A stretch of DNA of 64,000 nt from an uncultured Oscillospiraceae bacterium (GCA_910584715.1 CAJUAN010000010.1:1-64000); one strand, 5' to 3'; positions 8,138 through 16,097 are shown, numbered from the stretch's first letter. Numbers and translations are program-made. The notes: a model not told the origin generated them from the letters alone.

Positions 8138-9061
8138 TCACTCTAAAAATGATGAGATCAGCAGCGTAAACGGTATGGTGACTGCCGAAGCAATTGTCGA
8201 CACCGCAAATATCTCCGCCGCGTAAACGGAGTTTTTACCGTACCGCGCCGCGAACATTATCGTCATTGTAGCCGTGGGGCAGGCGGTGGAAATAATTATC
8301 GTGTCCCTGATAACAGGCTCAATATCCATGGGAACCATTATCAGGGCGACCAGAAGCGGCGCGGCTATAAGCTTTATAAATCCCGTAAGGTATATGCCCG
8401 GCTTTTTCAGCGCGGCAAGAATATCCGAACGGGCGATAGTGATTCCCGAAATAAGCATGGCAAGAGGAGTATTCAGCGAGGAAATATAGTTCAGCGGCTG
8501 CATTATGATATCGGGAAGCCTTATTTGCAGGAAGAACAGGACAAGTCCCAGAGCGGTGGCTATCACCGTGGGAGCTTTCAGTGCGTTTACTGCCGACCTG
8601 AAGTTTGTTTTCTCCGTCATCGTCATTACCCCGTGAGTCCATGCCAGCAGGTTGAACACGGCGATGTAGGCTGTCAGGTAGAATATCCCGTCCGTGCCGT
8701 AGACCGCCTCGATAAGGGGTATGCCCATGAAAGCGCAGTTTGAGTACGCCGCCGCGAAGCGTTCCACGGAGCCGTCCGCGCCCCTCCTTTTACCGCAAAG
8801 CAAAGTCCCCAGCACAATCGAAACCGCATGGGAAACTACCGACAAACCGAAGGATATCAGCAATCCCCTGATGAGGCGGGGTTCAAGGTCTTTTTGGAAC
8901 GAAACAAAGATAAGCACGGGACACACCACGGTCAGAACAAGCTCCGAAAGCTGGTTGCAGCCCCGCCTTGTAAAAATATTTTTCTTGTAAAGAAAAAATC
9001 CCAGCAGGATAAGTATAAACATTACCGCGATCTGGTAAAGAACGATTTGTGCGGACTCCAT
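8138..9061 (-). CDS. AEC-family (auxin efflux carrier-like) transporter
   Basis: A 307-residue integral membrane protein with about ten hydrophobic segments. The N-terminal YQIAVMFILILLGFFLYK and the central FMGIPLIEAVYG are typical of the AEC family, which exports organic acids or amino acids in bacteria. The ATG at 9061 is preferred because AGGAGG lies upstream (spacing slightly long at 13 nt) and because longer starts would run into the terminator hairpin of the preceding ABC operon. It is a single-gene unit. Substrate cannot be predicted; proximity to an amino-acid importer is weak evidence for an amino- or organic-acid substrate. Confidence 0.8.
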   Translation of the reverse strand: MESAQIVLYQIAVMFILILLGFFLYKKNIFTRRGCNQLSELVLTVVCPVLIFVSFQKDLEPRLIRGLLISFGLSVVSHAVSIVLGTLLCGKRRGADGSVERFAAAYSNCAFMGIPLIEAVYGTDGIFYLTAYIAVFNLLAWTHGVMTMTEKTNFRSAVNALKAPTVIATALGLVLFFLQIRLPDIIMQPLNYISSLNTPLAMLISGITIARSDILAALKKPGIYLTGFIKLIAAPLLVALIMVPMDIEPVIRDTIIISTACPTATMTIMFAARYGKNSVYAAEIFAVSTIASAVTIPFTLLISSFLE

Positions 9062-9099
9062 TTTTATTTCTATGCCTCCTATCTCAGACGGTTCAATAA

Positions 9100-9123
9100 A
9101 CAAGGGCGGCAATACGCCGCCCG
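9100..9123 (-). terminator. Terminator after the amino-acid ABC operon
   Basis: Stem GGGCGGC / GCCGCCC with a 5-nt loop. On the minus strand it is followed by a T-rich tract, as expected for a rho-independent terminator behind the ATPase gene. Confidence 0.75.
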
Positions 9124-9189
9124 AATAGCTTATAGTTAGGTTTTCCCGAACCGTCCGATTTATGTACTTTATGTGCAGTGATAAAAGTA

Positions 9190-9948
9190 TCAGATGATCT
9201 TGCTTAAAAAGCTTTTCAGTCTTTCGCTTTTGGGATTGTCAAAAAACTCCTTGGGAGAGTTTTCTTCGACTATGAGACCGTCCGCCATAAAGAGGATACG
9301 GCTCGCCACTTCCTTTGCGAAAGCCATTTCGTGAGTTACCACAACCATGGTCATGTTATCCTCCGCAAGCTCCCGCATTACGGACAGCACCTCGCCCACC
9401 ATTTCCGGGTCAAGAGCGGACGTGGGCTCGTCGAAAAGCATAACGTCGGGCTTCATGCAGAGCGCGCGGACTATGGCTATACGCTGCTTCTGACCTCCCG
9501 AAAGCTGATTGGGGTACGCGTCCGACCGGTTGGCAAGACCTACCCTTTCAAGCAGTTCGGTGGCGTTTTTCTCGGCTTCCTCTTTGGAAAGTCCCAGAAG
9601 CTTCATGGGAGCGATAGTGAGGTTCCTCATTACCGTCATATGGGGAAACAGATTGAACTGCTGGAAAACCATGCCGATCTTGCGCCTGTGCAGGTTGATA
9701 TCGTTCTTTTTGTCGGTGATATCCACACCCTCGAAAAGGATAGTACCCTCCGTAGGCTCCTCAAGCAGGTTAAGGCAGCGCAGGAACGTGCTTTTGCCCG
9801 ATCCGGAAGGACCCACCACGAACACTACCTCTCCGCGGCGTATTTCCGTTGAAACTCCGCAGAGAGCGTGGTTCTCCATGCCGTCGAACTTCTTTTTCAG
9901 ACCGTCCACGCTTATAAGGACTTCGCTGTCAAGAGACTTAGTGGTCAC
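9190..9948 (-). CDS. Polar amino-acid ABC importer ATPase (GlnQ/HisP type)
   Basis: A 252-residue ATPase that powers uptake through the permease encoded just upstream. Visible motifs are Walker A GPSGSGKST, Q-loop QQFNLFPHMTV, signature LSGGQKQR, Walker B VMLFDEP and the switch His in VVVTHEM. Similarity in length and motifs to GlnQ/ArtP/HisP is clear; the precise amino acid is not. The start overlaps the end of the permease gene by 11 nt, consistent with translational coupling. The operon order binding protein-permease-ATPase is complete, with a single permease acting as homodimer. Confidence 0.92.
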   Translation of the reverse strand: MTTKSLDSEVLISVDGLKKKFDGMENHALCGVSTEIRRGEVVFVVGPSGSGKSTFLRCLNLLEEPTEGTILFEGVDITDKKNDINLHRRKIGMVFQQFNLFPHMTVMRNLTIAPMKLLGLSKEEAEKNATELLERVGLANRSDAYPNQLSGGQKQRIAIVRALCMKPDVMLFDEPTSALDPEMVGEVLSVMRELAEDNMTMVVVTHEMAFAKEVASRILFMADGLIVEENSPKEFFDNPKSERLKSFLSKII

Positions 9949-10639
9949 TGTTTCTCAGCCTCCTTTCAAGCTTTCCTACAAGAAATTCCAGAAGCACCAC
10001 CACGGCGAGGTATATCGCCGCCACCGCAAGCAGGGGCATCATCGCGTCAAAGGTGCGGCTGCGGATAATGTCTCCGCCCTTGGTAAGATCCTCCATGGCG
10101 ATATAGCCCGAGACCGAGGTCTCTTTGAGAAGCACGATAAGCTCGTTTCCCAGCGCGGGCAGCACGTTCTTGAACGCCTGAGGGATTATTATGTACACCA
10201 TAGTCTGAGCGTAGCTGAAGCCCAGACTGCGCCCCGCTTCAAGCTGCCCCTTGTCAATGGACATTATTCCGCTCCGTACAATTTCGGCAACATATGCCCC
10301 GGAGTTTATTCCGAACGCTATCACGGCGACGATCATTTTTTCTATCGTCACCGAAGCAAAGATACCGTAATAAATGATAAGGAGCTGCACAACAACGGGA
10401 GTGCCGCGTATTACCGTAAGGTACAGGCGGCAGATAAAGTTAGCGACTTTAAGCTTGCCCGTCTTGTCGTGGGCGGAGCGTATTATCGCCACAATAAAGC
10501 CCAGCACAACGCCAAGTATCAGCGCGAAAACCGTTATCAGAACAGTCGTCCTGAGGCCGCGGGTGATGTAGTGCCAGCGGTCGTCCTTGATAAAATTAAG
10601 GTAGAATTTGTGCCCGAAGTCTTTCAGCCAATCCGACAT
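9938..10639 (-). CDS. Polar amino-acid ABC importer permease (HisM/GlnP type)
   Basis: A 233-residue permease with about five transmembrane helices and the EAA-loop signature EAGRSLGFSYAQTMVYIIIPQAFKNVLP around residues 145-172. RGTPVVVQL and NSGAYVAEIVRSGI are characteristic of polar amino-acid permeases. The C-terminus is basic (KLERRLR) and overlaps the ATPase start by 11 nt. It lies 29 nt after the solute-binding lipoprotein gene on the same strand. Confidence 0.92.
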   Translation of the reverse strand: MSDWLKDFGHKFYLNFIKDDRWHYITRGLRTTVLITVFALILGVVLGFIVAIIRSAHDKTGKLKVANFICRLYLTVIRGTPVVVQLLIIYYGIFASVTIEKMIVAVIAFGINSGAYVAEIVRSGIMSIDKGQLEAGRSLGFSYAQTMVYIIIPQAFKNVLPALGNELIVLLKETSVSGYIAMEDLTKGGDIIRSRTFDAMMPLLAVAAIYLAVVVLLEFLVGKLERRLRNSDH

Positions 10640-10668
10640 AAGCTTATCCTTTCACGTTACCGGTGCGA

Positions 10669-11406
10669 TCATTCTGCGGTGATGTATTTGTTTATTATGG
10701 AGCCGATCTTGCCCGAATCTTTAAGCTTTGCGAGTGAAGCGTTCACCTGTTCGAGAAGCTCAGTGTTTTCCTTGGCAATAGCTATTGCGTACTCTTCAAT
10801 AGTGTACTCCTCGTCAAGAATGATAAGACCCTCGTTCTGGGATACGAAAACCTTTGCGGGCTCGCGGTCGATGATAACGGCGTCAACCTTGTCCTGAAGC
10901 AGGGACTGAACAGCCTCGAAGCCCTTGTTGAAGCGCTCTACCGTAACGTTTTCAATATCCTCCGCATATATATCGCCTGTTGTGCCCAGCTGAACGCCTA
11001 CCTTTTTTCCTGCGAGGTCGGCGGGAGAGGTAATGGGGGAACCGTCCTTAACGATAACAACCTGAGCTGTCAGGGTGTAGGGGTCGGAAAAGTTAACGTT
11101 TTCCAGCCTGTCCTCTCTTACGGTCATTCCCGCGAGAACCACATCTGCTTTGCCGGACTGAACAGCGGCGATAAGGGAGTCGAAAGCCATATCCTCGACA
11201 ACAAGCTCCATGCCCATGTCGTCGGCGATAGCCTGAGCGATCTCAACGTCGATGCCTACAATCTGGTCGCCCTCGCGGTACTCATAGGGAGGGAACTCCG
11301 CGTTTGTAGCCATAACGAGAGTGGTTTTCTTTTCCTCTCCGCAGCCTGCCATGGACAGGGTCATAACAGCGGCAAGAACGCCGCAGAGAATTTTGCTTAA
11401 CTTCAT
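10669..11406 (-). CDS. Amino-acid-binding lipoprotein (family 3)
   Basis: A 245-residue extracytoplasmic receptor. A lipoprotein signal peptide ends in LSMAGC with the lipidated Cys at 22. The mature part is a family-3 solute-binding domain with the typical N-terminal TNAEFPPYEYREGDQIVGID, DMAFDSLIAAVQSGKADVV and LAGMTVREDRLENVNFSDPY. It feeds the permease/ATPase pair downstream. A strong promoter lies upstream and this is the first gene of the operon. The ligand is probably a polar or branched amino acid; a specific call is not supportable by eye. Confidence 0.92.
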   Translation of the reverse strand: MKLSKILCGVLAAVMTLSMAGCGEEKKTTLVMATNAEFPPYEYREGDQIVGIDVEIAQAIADDMGMELVVEDMAFDSLIAAVQSGKADVVLAGMTVREDRLENVNFSDPYTLTAQVVIVKDGSPITSPADLAGKKVGVQLGTTGDIYAEDIENVTVERFNKGFEAVQSLLQDKVDAVIIDREPAKVFVSQNEGLIILDEEYTIEEYAIAIAKENTELLEQVNASLAKLKDSGKIGSIINKYITAE

Positions 11407-11778
11407 TTGAATCTCTCCTTTAAAATTTTACAATAACTTATATTATACATTATATTTTCCGTTTTTTCAAGTACCGCGGTACACTTTTATGCGGTTTTGT
11501 ACAGTTTTAAATTACTGTCAACAATTTGTACGCTTTTGTGAAATATTCATTTGATATGTATATATGTATATTTTTTCCGAAATCTATATATGGGCGAAAA
11601 ACATTTTTTCTCCGCGTTATAATTATAAAAAAGTTTATATATAGCCTATAGTCGGAATTTGAGTCGGGAACTGTTTTTCGGACTTGCCGCATTTGTTTTC
11701 CGCTCCAATACCTGTGATTCCGATTATGACGAACAACCCAAAACGGGAGAGGAGGACGCATTTTCCCCGCCGCGGAAG
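11407..11778. other. Divergent intergenic region, ABC importer / XRE regulator
   Basis: 372 nt between divergent units. The right-to-left promoter of the importer is at 11442-11470. The stretch around 11520-11640 is very AT-rich and probably carries the XRE gene promoter, but no single hexamer pair stands out. No RNA gene recognised. Confidence 0.45.
11442..11470 (-). promoter_or_regulatory. Sigma-A promoter of the amino-acid importer operon
   Basis: Minus-strand -35 TTGAAA (11465-11470), 17-bp spacer, -10 TATAAT (11442-11447), about 36 nt before the binding-protein start codon. Confidence 0.75.
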
Positions 11779-12033
11779 ATGTACGCAAGTATGAAGATAC
11801 AGCCTGCCGTCGCCGCAAGAATAACCGAGCTTTGCGAAGAACGGGGCATAACGGTGAACGCTCTCGCCTATATATCCGGAGTGCCGCCCTCGACCATTAA
11901 AAATATTATTTACGGAGTGAGTAAAAATCCCGGAGTCGCTACGATCAAAATGCTTTGCGACGGCCTTGAGATATCACTGATAGAATTTTTTACCTCCCAT
12001 GTTTTCGACGACCTTGAACAGGAGATCGAATGA
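11779..12033 (+). CDS. Small XRE-family helix-turn-helix regulator
   Basis: An 84-residue protein that is almost entirely one HTH_3-type domain: RITELCEERGITVNALAYIS, then the recognition helix GVPPSTIKNIIYGVSK and NPGVATIKMLCDGLEISLIEFF. The start is uncertain. ATG 11779 or ATG 11791 both begin just before the domain, with only a weak GGAAG-type ribosome site; the upstream codons in frame do not look like protein. A terminator overlaps the stop codon, so it is monocistronic. Targets unknown; it lies two genes before spo0A and may belong to sporulation or stationary-phase control. Confidence 0.75.
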   Translation: MYASMKIQPAVAARITELCEERGITVNALAYISGVPPSTIKNIIYGVSKNPGVATIKMLCDGLEISLIEFFTSHVFDDLEQEIE

Positions 12034-12072
12034 TCCGCTGTGCGCTTATGTGAAAGTGCGCGGCGGATCTTT
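12032..12072 (+). terminator. Terminator overlapping the XRE gene stop codon
   Basis: Stem GATCCGCTGTGC (12032-12043) with GCGCGGCGGATC (12058-12069), two G-T pairs, followed by a short T run. Confidence 0.7.
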
Positions 12073-12083
12073 GCGTATTTATG

Positions 12084-12111
12084 TTATAGTGAAATATTAT
12101 AGTGAAAATAT
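12084..12111 (+). repeat. Tandem 14-nt AT-rich repeat
   Basis: TTATAGTGAAATAT (12084-12097) is followed immediately by TTATAGTGAAAATAT (12097-12111). It lies about 80 nt upstream of the promoter of the second XRE gene and could be a pair of binding sites. Confidence 0.4.
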
Positions 12112-12188
12112 TTTACGTTCAATTGAGGATTACTGTTTGCCTTTTAACTGAATGACATTGCATAAAATTAACATTTAACATAATATGC

Positions 12189-12217
12189 TTGATTAAAATG
12201 CAAAAACAACATATATT
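12189..12217 (+). promoter_or_regulatory. Promoter of the second XRE regulator
   Basis: -35 TTGATT (12189-12194), 17-bp spacer, -10 TATATT (12212-12217), about 50 nt before the preferred start codon at 12270. Confidence 0.55.
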
Positions 12218-12269
12218 TATTGAATAGCAATATACTTTAATGTTGTATCATGATATTGGGGTGATTTGT

Positions 12270-12578
12270 TTGTATGAGGAGTTCGTAAAAAACAGGATAA
12301 CTCAGCTAAGACTGCGGAAGGGTGTGTCGGAGTATCAGATGGGTTACGACCTGGGTCACAGCAGAGGATACGTCTATAATATTTCATCAGGAAGATCGCT
12401 TCCGCCTATGTCTGAGTTTTTTGCGATATGCGAATATTTCGGCGTTACTCCCGCAGAGTTTTTTGATGAGAAGAATACCGATCCGGCGCTTGTTCAAAAA
12501 GCTTTAACCGGACTGAAAAAGCTTGATGAAGCCGATCTTCTGCTTATTTTGGAGCTTATCGGCAGAATGCTGAAATGA
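12270..12578 (+). CDS. XRE-family helix-turn-helix regulator
   Basis: A 102-residue regulator. The HTH spans about residues 5-60: RITQLRLRKGVSEYQMGYDL, recognition helix GHSRGYVYNISSGRSLPPMS, then FFAICEYFGVTPAEFFDE. The C-terminal third is a leucine-rich helix (DLLLILELIGRMLK). TTG 12270 is preferred because GGGGTGA lies 5 nt upstream; ATG 12240 would add ten residues without a ribosome site. The gene lies 230 nt before spo0A in the same orientation but spo0A has its own promoter. Targets are unknown. Confidence 0.75.
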   Translation: MYEEFVKNRITQLRLRKGVSEYQMGYDLGHSRGYVYNISSGRSLPPMSEFFAICEYFGVTPAEFFDEKNTDPALVQKALTGLKKLDEADLLLILELIGRMLK

Positions 12579-12733
12579 GATTTACGCATTGACTGTAATA
12601 ACAGGATGCAGCAATATCGGTAAGTTTTTCCCGCAATTTATTTTCCAATTTGTCTGTTTATGGAGAAAAATATGCTAATTGGACGTTTTATCAGTTTTTT
12701 TAACTTTTCAGGAAGAATATTTTGTAGGAAATT

Positions 12734-12776
12734 TTTGTCAAAAGCTATTGATTTTCAAAGAGTTTTATGGTAAAAT
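12734..12776 (+). promoter_or_regulatory. spo0A promoter with candidate 0A box
   Basis: -35 TTGATT (12748-12753), 17-bp spacer, -10 TAAAAT (12771-12776). TTTGTCAAA at 12734-12742 matches the Spo0A box consensus TTTGTCRAA and ends 5 bp upstream of the -35 box, suggesting Spo0A autoregulation. In B. subtilis the second spo0A promoter uses sigma-H; here the hexamers look sigma-A-like. Confidence 0.6.
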
Positions 12777-12809
12777 ATGGTAAGTAAAAATAACAGGAGG
12801 TACTTCAGC

Positions 12810-13607
12810 ATGGCAAACAACACCAAAATATTGATCTGTGACACAAGCTGCGACTACTGTGAGGCGTTCTACAAGAATATTGAAATGGCAGGCTACAAGT
12901 TCAAAATATGCCGTTCGGACGGAGGGGCTCTTGCAGAGGAAATAAGGAATTACGAACCCGATATCGTGCTCTGCGATATGGTAATGACAGGAACGGACGC
13001 TGTGGGAGTTATCAGTCAGATAAATTCCGAGCAGATCAGAAAGCCCTTTTTCATTGTTTCCTCATTCTATAAAAACGCGTTTATGGAAAAAGAGATAATG
13101 TCCTTTTACAACGCATATTTTATGCTCAAGCCCTTTGACGCGGAAAGCTTTCTCGGCGTAGTCGGCAGGATATCCTCTACTTCCGTTGATTCTCTTGCGG
13201 CTCCTTCGGCGGACAGCGGCTCACAGATTGAAATAGTAGTGACCGACGTTCTCCACCAGATGGGGATACCGGCGCACATAAAAGGGTACCACTATCTGAG
13301 GGAGGCTATAATCCTTTCGCTTGCGGACGAGGAAATGCTGGAAAGCATAACAAAGCTGCTGTACCCCACAATTGCGGAACGGTTCGACACCACGGCGTCC
13401 CGTGTTGAAAGGGCTATCCGCCACGCTATCGAGACCGCCTGGGACAGAGGCGATATCGACGTACTTAACGGAATGTTCGGCTATACCGTGAGCGTGGGCA
13501 AGGGAAAGCCCACAAACTCGGAATTTATCGCCCTCATTACGGACAACCTCCGTCTGCGGTTCAGACTTACCGGAAAAAGAAAGGAAAAAGAAAAAGCGGT
13601 CAAATAA
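12810..13607 (+). CDS. spo0A: Spo0A sporulation master regulator
   Basis: A 265-residue response regulator. The receiver domain (1-125) has phospho-acceptor Asp 56 in IVLCDMVMTG, the Ser switch in FIVSSF and Lys in MLKPFD. The C-terminal DNA-binding domain (about 150-260) carries the hallmark YPTIAERFDTTASRVERAIR followed by HAIETAWDRGD and ends NLRLRFRL. The start at 12810 has AGGAGG 9 nt upstream and gives MANNTKI. The acidic pocket at residue 11 has one Asp preceded by Cys (ICDTS) instead of two acidic residues. The gene implies sporulation or a Spo0A-controlled stationary-phase programme; sporulation itself needs many other genes not in this window. Confidence 0.95.
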   Translation: MANNTKILICDTSCDYCEAFYKNIEMAGYKFKICRSDGGALAEEIRNYEPDIVLCDMVMTGTDAVGVISQINSEQIRKPFFIVSSFYKNAFMEKEIMSFYNAYFMLKPFDAESFLGVVGRISSTSVDSLAAPSADSGSQIEIVVTDVLHQMGIPAHIKGYHYLREAIILSLADEEMLESITKLLYPTIAERFDTTASRVERAIRHAIETAWDRGDIDVLNGMFGYTVSVGKGKPTNSEFIALITDNLRLRFRLTGKRKEKEKAVK

Positions 13608-13623
13608 AAAAATATAAATTTTT

Positions 13624-13655
13624 AAGCCGAGGACAGTAAATTGTTCTCGGCTTTT
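13624..13655 (+). terminator. spo0A terminator
   Basis: 12-bp stem, AAGCCGAGGACA (13624-13635) with TGTTCTCGGCTT (13642-13653), one G-T pair, followed by T residues. Confidence 0.8.
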
Positions 13656-13737
13656 GTAAATTGTAAACAAAGCAGCACACAAGCATTTGTAAAATGTGAC
13701 AAAATATTTAAATCCTACTAAATTTATATGAAATTGC

Positions 13738-13766
13738 TTGACAAACAGGAAAACAGGCTGTATAAT
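13738..13766 (+). promoter_or_regulatory. Consensus sigma-A promoter of metY
   Basis: TTGACA (13738-13743), 17-bp spacer, TATAAT (13761-13766): a full consensus match. Transcription would start near 13773, leaving a leader of about 144 nt before metY. Confidence 0.85.
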
Positions 13767-13772
13767 AAATAC

Positions 13773-13916
13773 CATACTAAACATATCGATTTGATATGTA
13801 ATGAAAGGACGGTCTGTGATGAGAACCGTGAATATCCTTTATGGGCGAATGTGACGCGCTGACCAAACCAACAGATTAAAAACTATAAATTATATATAAG
13901 TAAGGAGTAATCAGCC
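13773..13916 (+). promoter_or_regulatory. metY 5' leader with hairpins and a tiny reading frame
   Basis: The leader contains hairpin ACATATC/GATATGT (13781-13799) and a second stem ACGGT (13809-13813) / ACCGT (13825-13829) whose loop holds an ATG. It does not show the sequence landmarks of SAM-I, SAM-II or T-box RNAs that I can recognise by eye. Length and structure suggest post-initiation regulation of metY. Confidence 0.4.
13819..13854 (+). CDS. Putative 11-residue leader peptide upstream of metY
   Basis: An 11-residue frame reading MRTVNILYGRM with AAAGGA (13804-13809) 9 nt upstream of its ATG, well placed for translation. The start codon sits in the loop of a predicted hairpin. It is located in the metY leader 62 nt before the metY start. 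It could be a regulatory leader peptide or a chance frame; two of its eleven residues are Met. The frame can extend upstream to ATG 13801 but that start lacks a ribosome site. Confidence 0.35.
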   Translation: MRTVNILYGRM

Positions 13917-15215
13917 ATGAGCGAACTTAACGAAAGAAAACTCAGATTTGAGACCAAACAGCTTCACATAGGCCAGGAGACCGCGGATCCCGTTACCGAC
14001 GCAAGAGCGGTACCCATTTACGCCACATCGTCTTACGTTTTCCATAATTCGGAGCACGCTGCCGCAAGGTTCAACCTTACAGACGCGGGAAATATTTACG
14101 GCAGACTTACCAATCCCACCCAGGACGTTTTCGAGCGCAGGATAGCTTCTCTGGAGGGCGGAGCCGCGGCGCTTGCGGTCGCCTCGGGCGCGGCGGCGAT
14201 CGCCTACACCTTTCAGAATCTTGCAGCCGCGGGAGACCATATTGTCGCCGCAAAGACAATTTACGGCGGTACATATAATCTGCTTGCCCACACGCTTCCC
14301 CAGTACGGCATTACGACCGCCTTTGTGGATCCGGAAGAGGAGGGCGCGTTTGACAGGGCTGTCCGGGACAATACCAAGGCTATCTTTATCGAGACATTGG
14401 GCAACCCCAACTCCAACATAATCGACATTGAAGCGATTGCGGACGTTGCCCATAAGCACAGGATACCGCTTGTTATCGACAATACCTTTGCTACGCCGTA
14501 TCTTGTCCGTCCCATTGAGTACGGCGCGGATATCGTCGTACATTCGGCTACCAAATTCATCGGCGGTCACGGCACGGCTATCGGCGGAGTTATCGTTGAC
14601 AGCGGAAAATTCGATTGGGAAGCAAGCGGAAAGTTCCCTTCGCTTACGGAACCTAACCCAAGCTACCATGGGATAAGCTTTACTAAAGCTGTCGGAGCGG
14701 CGGCGTTCGTCACGAAAATACGCGCTATACTGTTGAGAGACACCGGAGCGACTCTGTCCCCATTTCACGCGTTTCTGTTTTTGCAGGGACTCGAGACCCT
14801 CTCCCTGCGTGTTGAACGCCATGTTGAAAACGCTTTGAAGGTCGTGGAGTATCTTTCCGGGCACCCGCAGGTCGAGAACGTCAGCCACCCCTCCCTTGCC
14901 TCGGGAGAGCAGAAAAGACTTTACGACAAGTATTTTCCCAACGGCGGAGGCTCTATCTTCACCTTTGAGGTAAAGGGTACGGAAAACGACGCGAAAAAAT
15001 TCATTGACAATCTCAAGGTATTCTCGCTTCTGGCAAACGTCGCCGACGTAAAGTCTCTTGCCATTCACCCTGCGTCCACGACGCATTCGCAGCTTAATGA
15101 AGCGGAGCTTGCGGAACAGGGCATCAAACCGAATACTGTCAGACTTTCAATCGGTACTGAGCATATTGACGATATAATATTTGACCTTGACGAAGCGTTT
15201 AAGGCTATCAAGTGA
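13917..15215 (+). CDS. metY: O-acetylhomoserine sulfhydrylase (MetY-type, PLP)
   Basis: A 432-residue PLP enzyme of the Cys/Met-metabolism family, forming homocysteine from O-acetylhomoserine and sulfide. Motifs include QLHIGQETADPVTDARAVPI at the N-terminus, YGRLTNPT, the substrate loop around EGGAAALAVASG, DNTFATPYL, and the PLP Lys in VHSATKFIGGHG. The length (about 430) and N-terminus fit the MetY/O-acetylhomoserine aminocarboxypropyltransferase group rather than MetB/MetC. AAGGAG precedes the ATG. It is monocistronic, with a consensus promoter, long leader and strong terminator. A second MetY-type gene lies at 47359-48645; this copy has the isolated leader, suggesting separate control. 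Confidence 0.9.
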   Translation: MSELNERKLRFETKQLHIGQETADPVTDARAVPIYATSSYVFHNSEHAAARFNLTDAGNIYGRLTNPTQDVFERRIASLEGGAAALAVASGAAAIAYTFQNLAAAGDHIVAAKTIYGGTYNLLAHTLPQYGITTAFVDPEEEGAFDRAVRDNTKAIFIETLGNPNSNIIDIEAIADVAHKHRIPLVIDNTFATPYLVRPIEYGADIVVHSATKFIGGHGTAIGGVIVDSGKFDWEASGKFPSLTEPNPSYHGISFTKAVGAAAFVTKIRAILLRDTGATLSPFHAFLFLQGLETLSLRVERHVENALKVVEYLSGHPQVENVSHPSLASGEQKRLYDKYFPNGGGSIFTFEVKGTENDAKKFIDNLKVFSLLANVADVKSLAIHPASTTHSQLNEAELAEQGIKPNTVRLSIGTEHIDDIIFDLDEAFKAIK

Positions 15216-15230
15216 AAACTCTAAGAACAA

Positions 15231-15271
15231 AAAACGGCGGAAGCGCGTATTGAGCGTTTCCGCCGTTTTTG
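15231..15271 (+). terminator. metY terminator
   Basis: 16-bp stem (15231-15246 with 15254-15269) containing ACGGCGGAA/TTCCGCCGT, one G-T pair, 7-nt loop, T run. Confidence 0.9.
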
Positions 15272-15321
15272 ACGGGAACGCTCAGTCAAAATTTACCGCT
15301 TAAAACCGTTTGCCAGCACGC

Positions 15322-15350
15322 TTGCAAAAGAAAAATTTTCATGCTATACT
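15322..15350 (+). promoter_or_regulatory. Promoter of the LytTR regulator
   Basis: -35 TTGCAA (15322-15327), 17-bp spacer, -10 TATACT (15345-15350), 25 nt before the start codon. Confidence 0.65.
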
Positions 15351-15374
15351 TAAAATAAAAAAGCAGGTGCTCCT

Positions 15375-16079
15375 ATGCCGCTTACAATTGCAATATGCGA
15401 CGACAACGAAGAGCAGACCGCCGAGCTGCGCAGGCTTCTCGGCGAATGGTCCGAGGATAAGCCTTTCGCTCTTATGATAGACGAATACATCAGCGCGGAA
15501 AGCTTTCTGTTTTCCTACCCCGACAAGCCGTGCAGCCTGCTCCTGCTGGATATAGAGATGTCCCGCATGAACGGTATGGAGCTTGCAAAAAAGCTTCGTG
15601 AAAGCGGAGATGTGCTTCCGATAGTTTTTATCACAGGATATTCGGAATATATGAACGACGGCTACGATGTGGAGGCTCTGCACTATTTACTGAAGCCGCC
15701 CCGCAGAGACAGGCTTTTTGCCGTTCTGGACAGGTATGTAAAACGGTACTCTCCCGAAAAGGAGATAATCCTTGATACCGGAGGTGCCCTGCGCCATGCC
15801 GACCCGGACGCTATAGCGTACTGCGAGGCAATGGGCAAAAAGACGCAGGTATGCTTTTCCGACGGAAAGACCGCCTTGTGCGATACGGGTATAGGCGGAA
15901 TGAAAAAGCTGCTCCCGGACGACTTTATTGTCTGTCACCGTTCTTATATCGTGAACCTGCGGTATGTGCGCAGTATAGGCAAAACGGATATCACCCTTGA
16001 CGGCGGCGGGAAAATCCCGATATCAAGGCGGCTCTGCAAGGAAATAAACGATAAATTTATTGGGTTTTATACAAGGTAA
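15375..16079 (+). CDS. LytTR-family response regulator (AgrA-like)
   Basis: A 234-residue regulator. The receiver domain has acidic residues CDDNEEQ (8-14), phospho-acceptor Asp 59 in LLLLDIEMSRMNGMEL and Lys 107 in HYLLKPP. The C-terminal LytTR DNA-binding domain (about 130-234) contains DAIAYCEAMGKKTQV and DDFIVCHRSYIVNLRYVRSI with GKIPISRR. Such regulators usually pair with GHKL kinases and control peptide or bacteriocin export or virulence-type loci. The matching kinase lies 1.5 kb downstream, separated by a MerR gene, and two ABC exporters follow. Targets were not identified. Confidence 0.9.
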   Translation: MPLTIAICDDNEEQTAELRRLLGEWSEDKPFALMIDEYISAESFLFSYPDKPCSLLLLDIEMSRMNGMELAKKLRESGDVLPIVFITGYSEYMNDGYDVEALHYLLKPPRRDRLFAVLDRYVKRYSPEKEIILDTGGALRHADPDAIAYCEAMGKKTQVCFSDGKTALCDTGIGGMKKLLPDDFIVCHRSYIVNLRYVRSIGKTDITLDGGGKIPISRRLCKEINDKFIGFYTR

Positions 16080-16097
16080 TTTTGTGAAGAATTACTG

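Noticed and set aside
9509..10897. 462-codon frame opposite the ABC importer genes
   Set aside because: Antisense to three conserved importer genes with intact motifs; composition is not protein-like.
13773..13916. SAM riboswitch or T-box upstream of metY
   Set aside because: The conserved sequence landmarks of SAM-I, SAM-II and T-box RNAs were not found by eye; kept only as an unknown leader.
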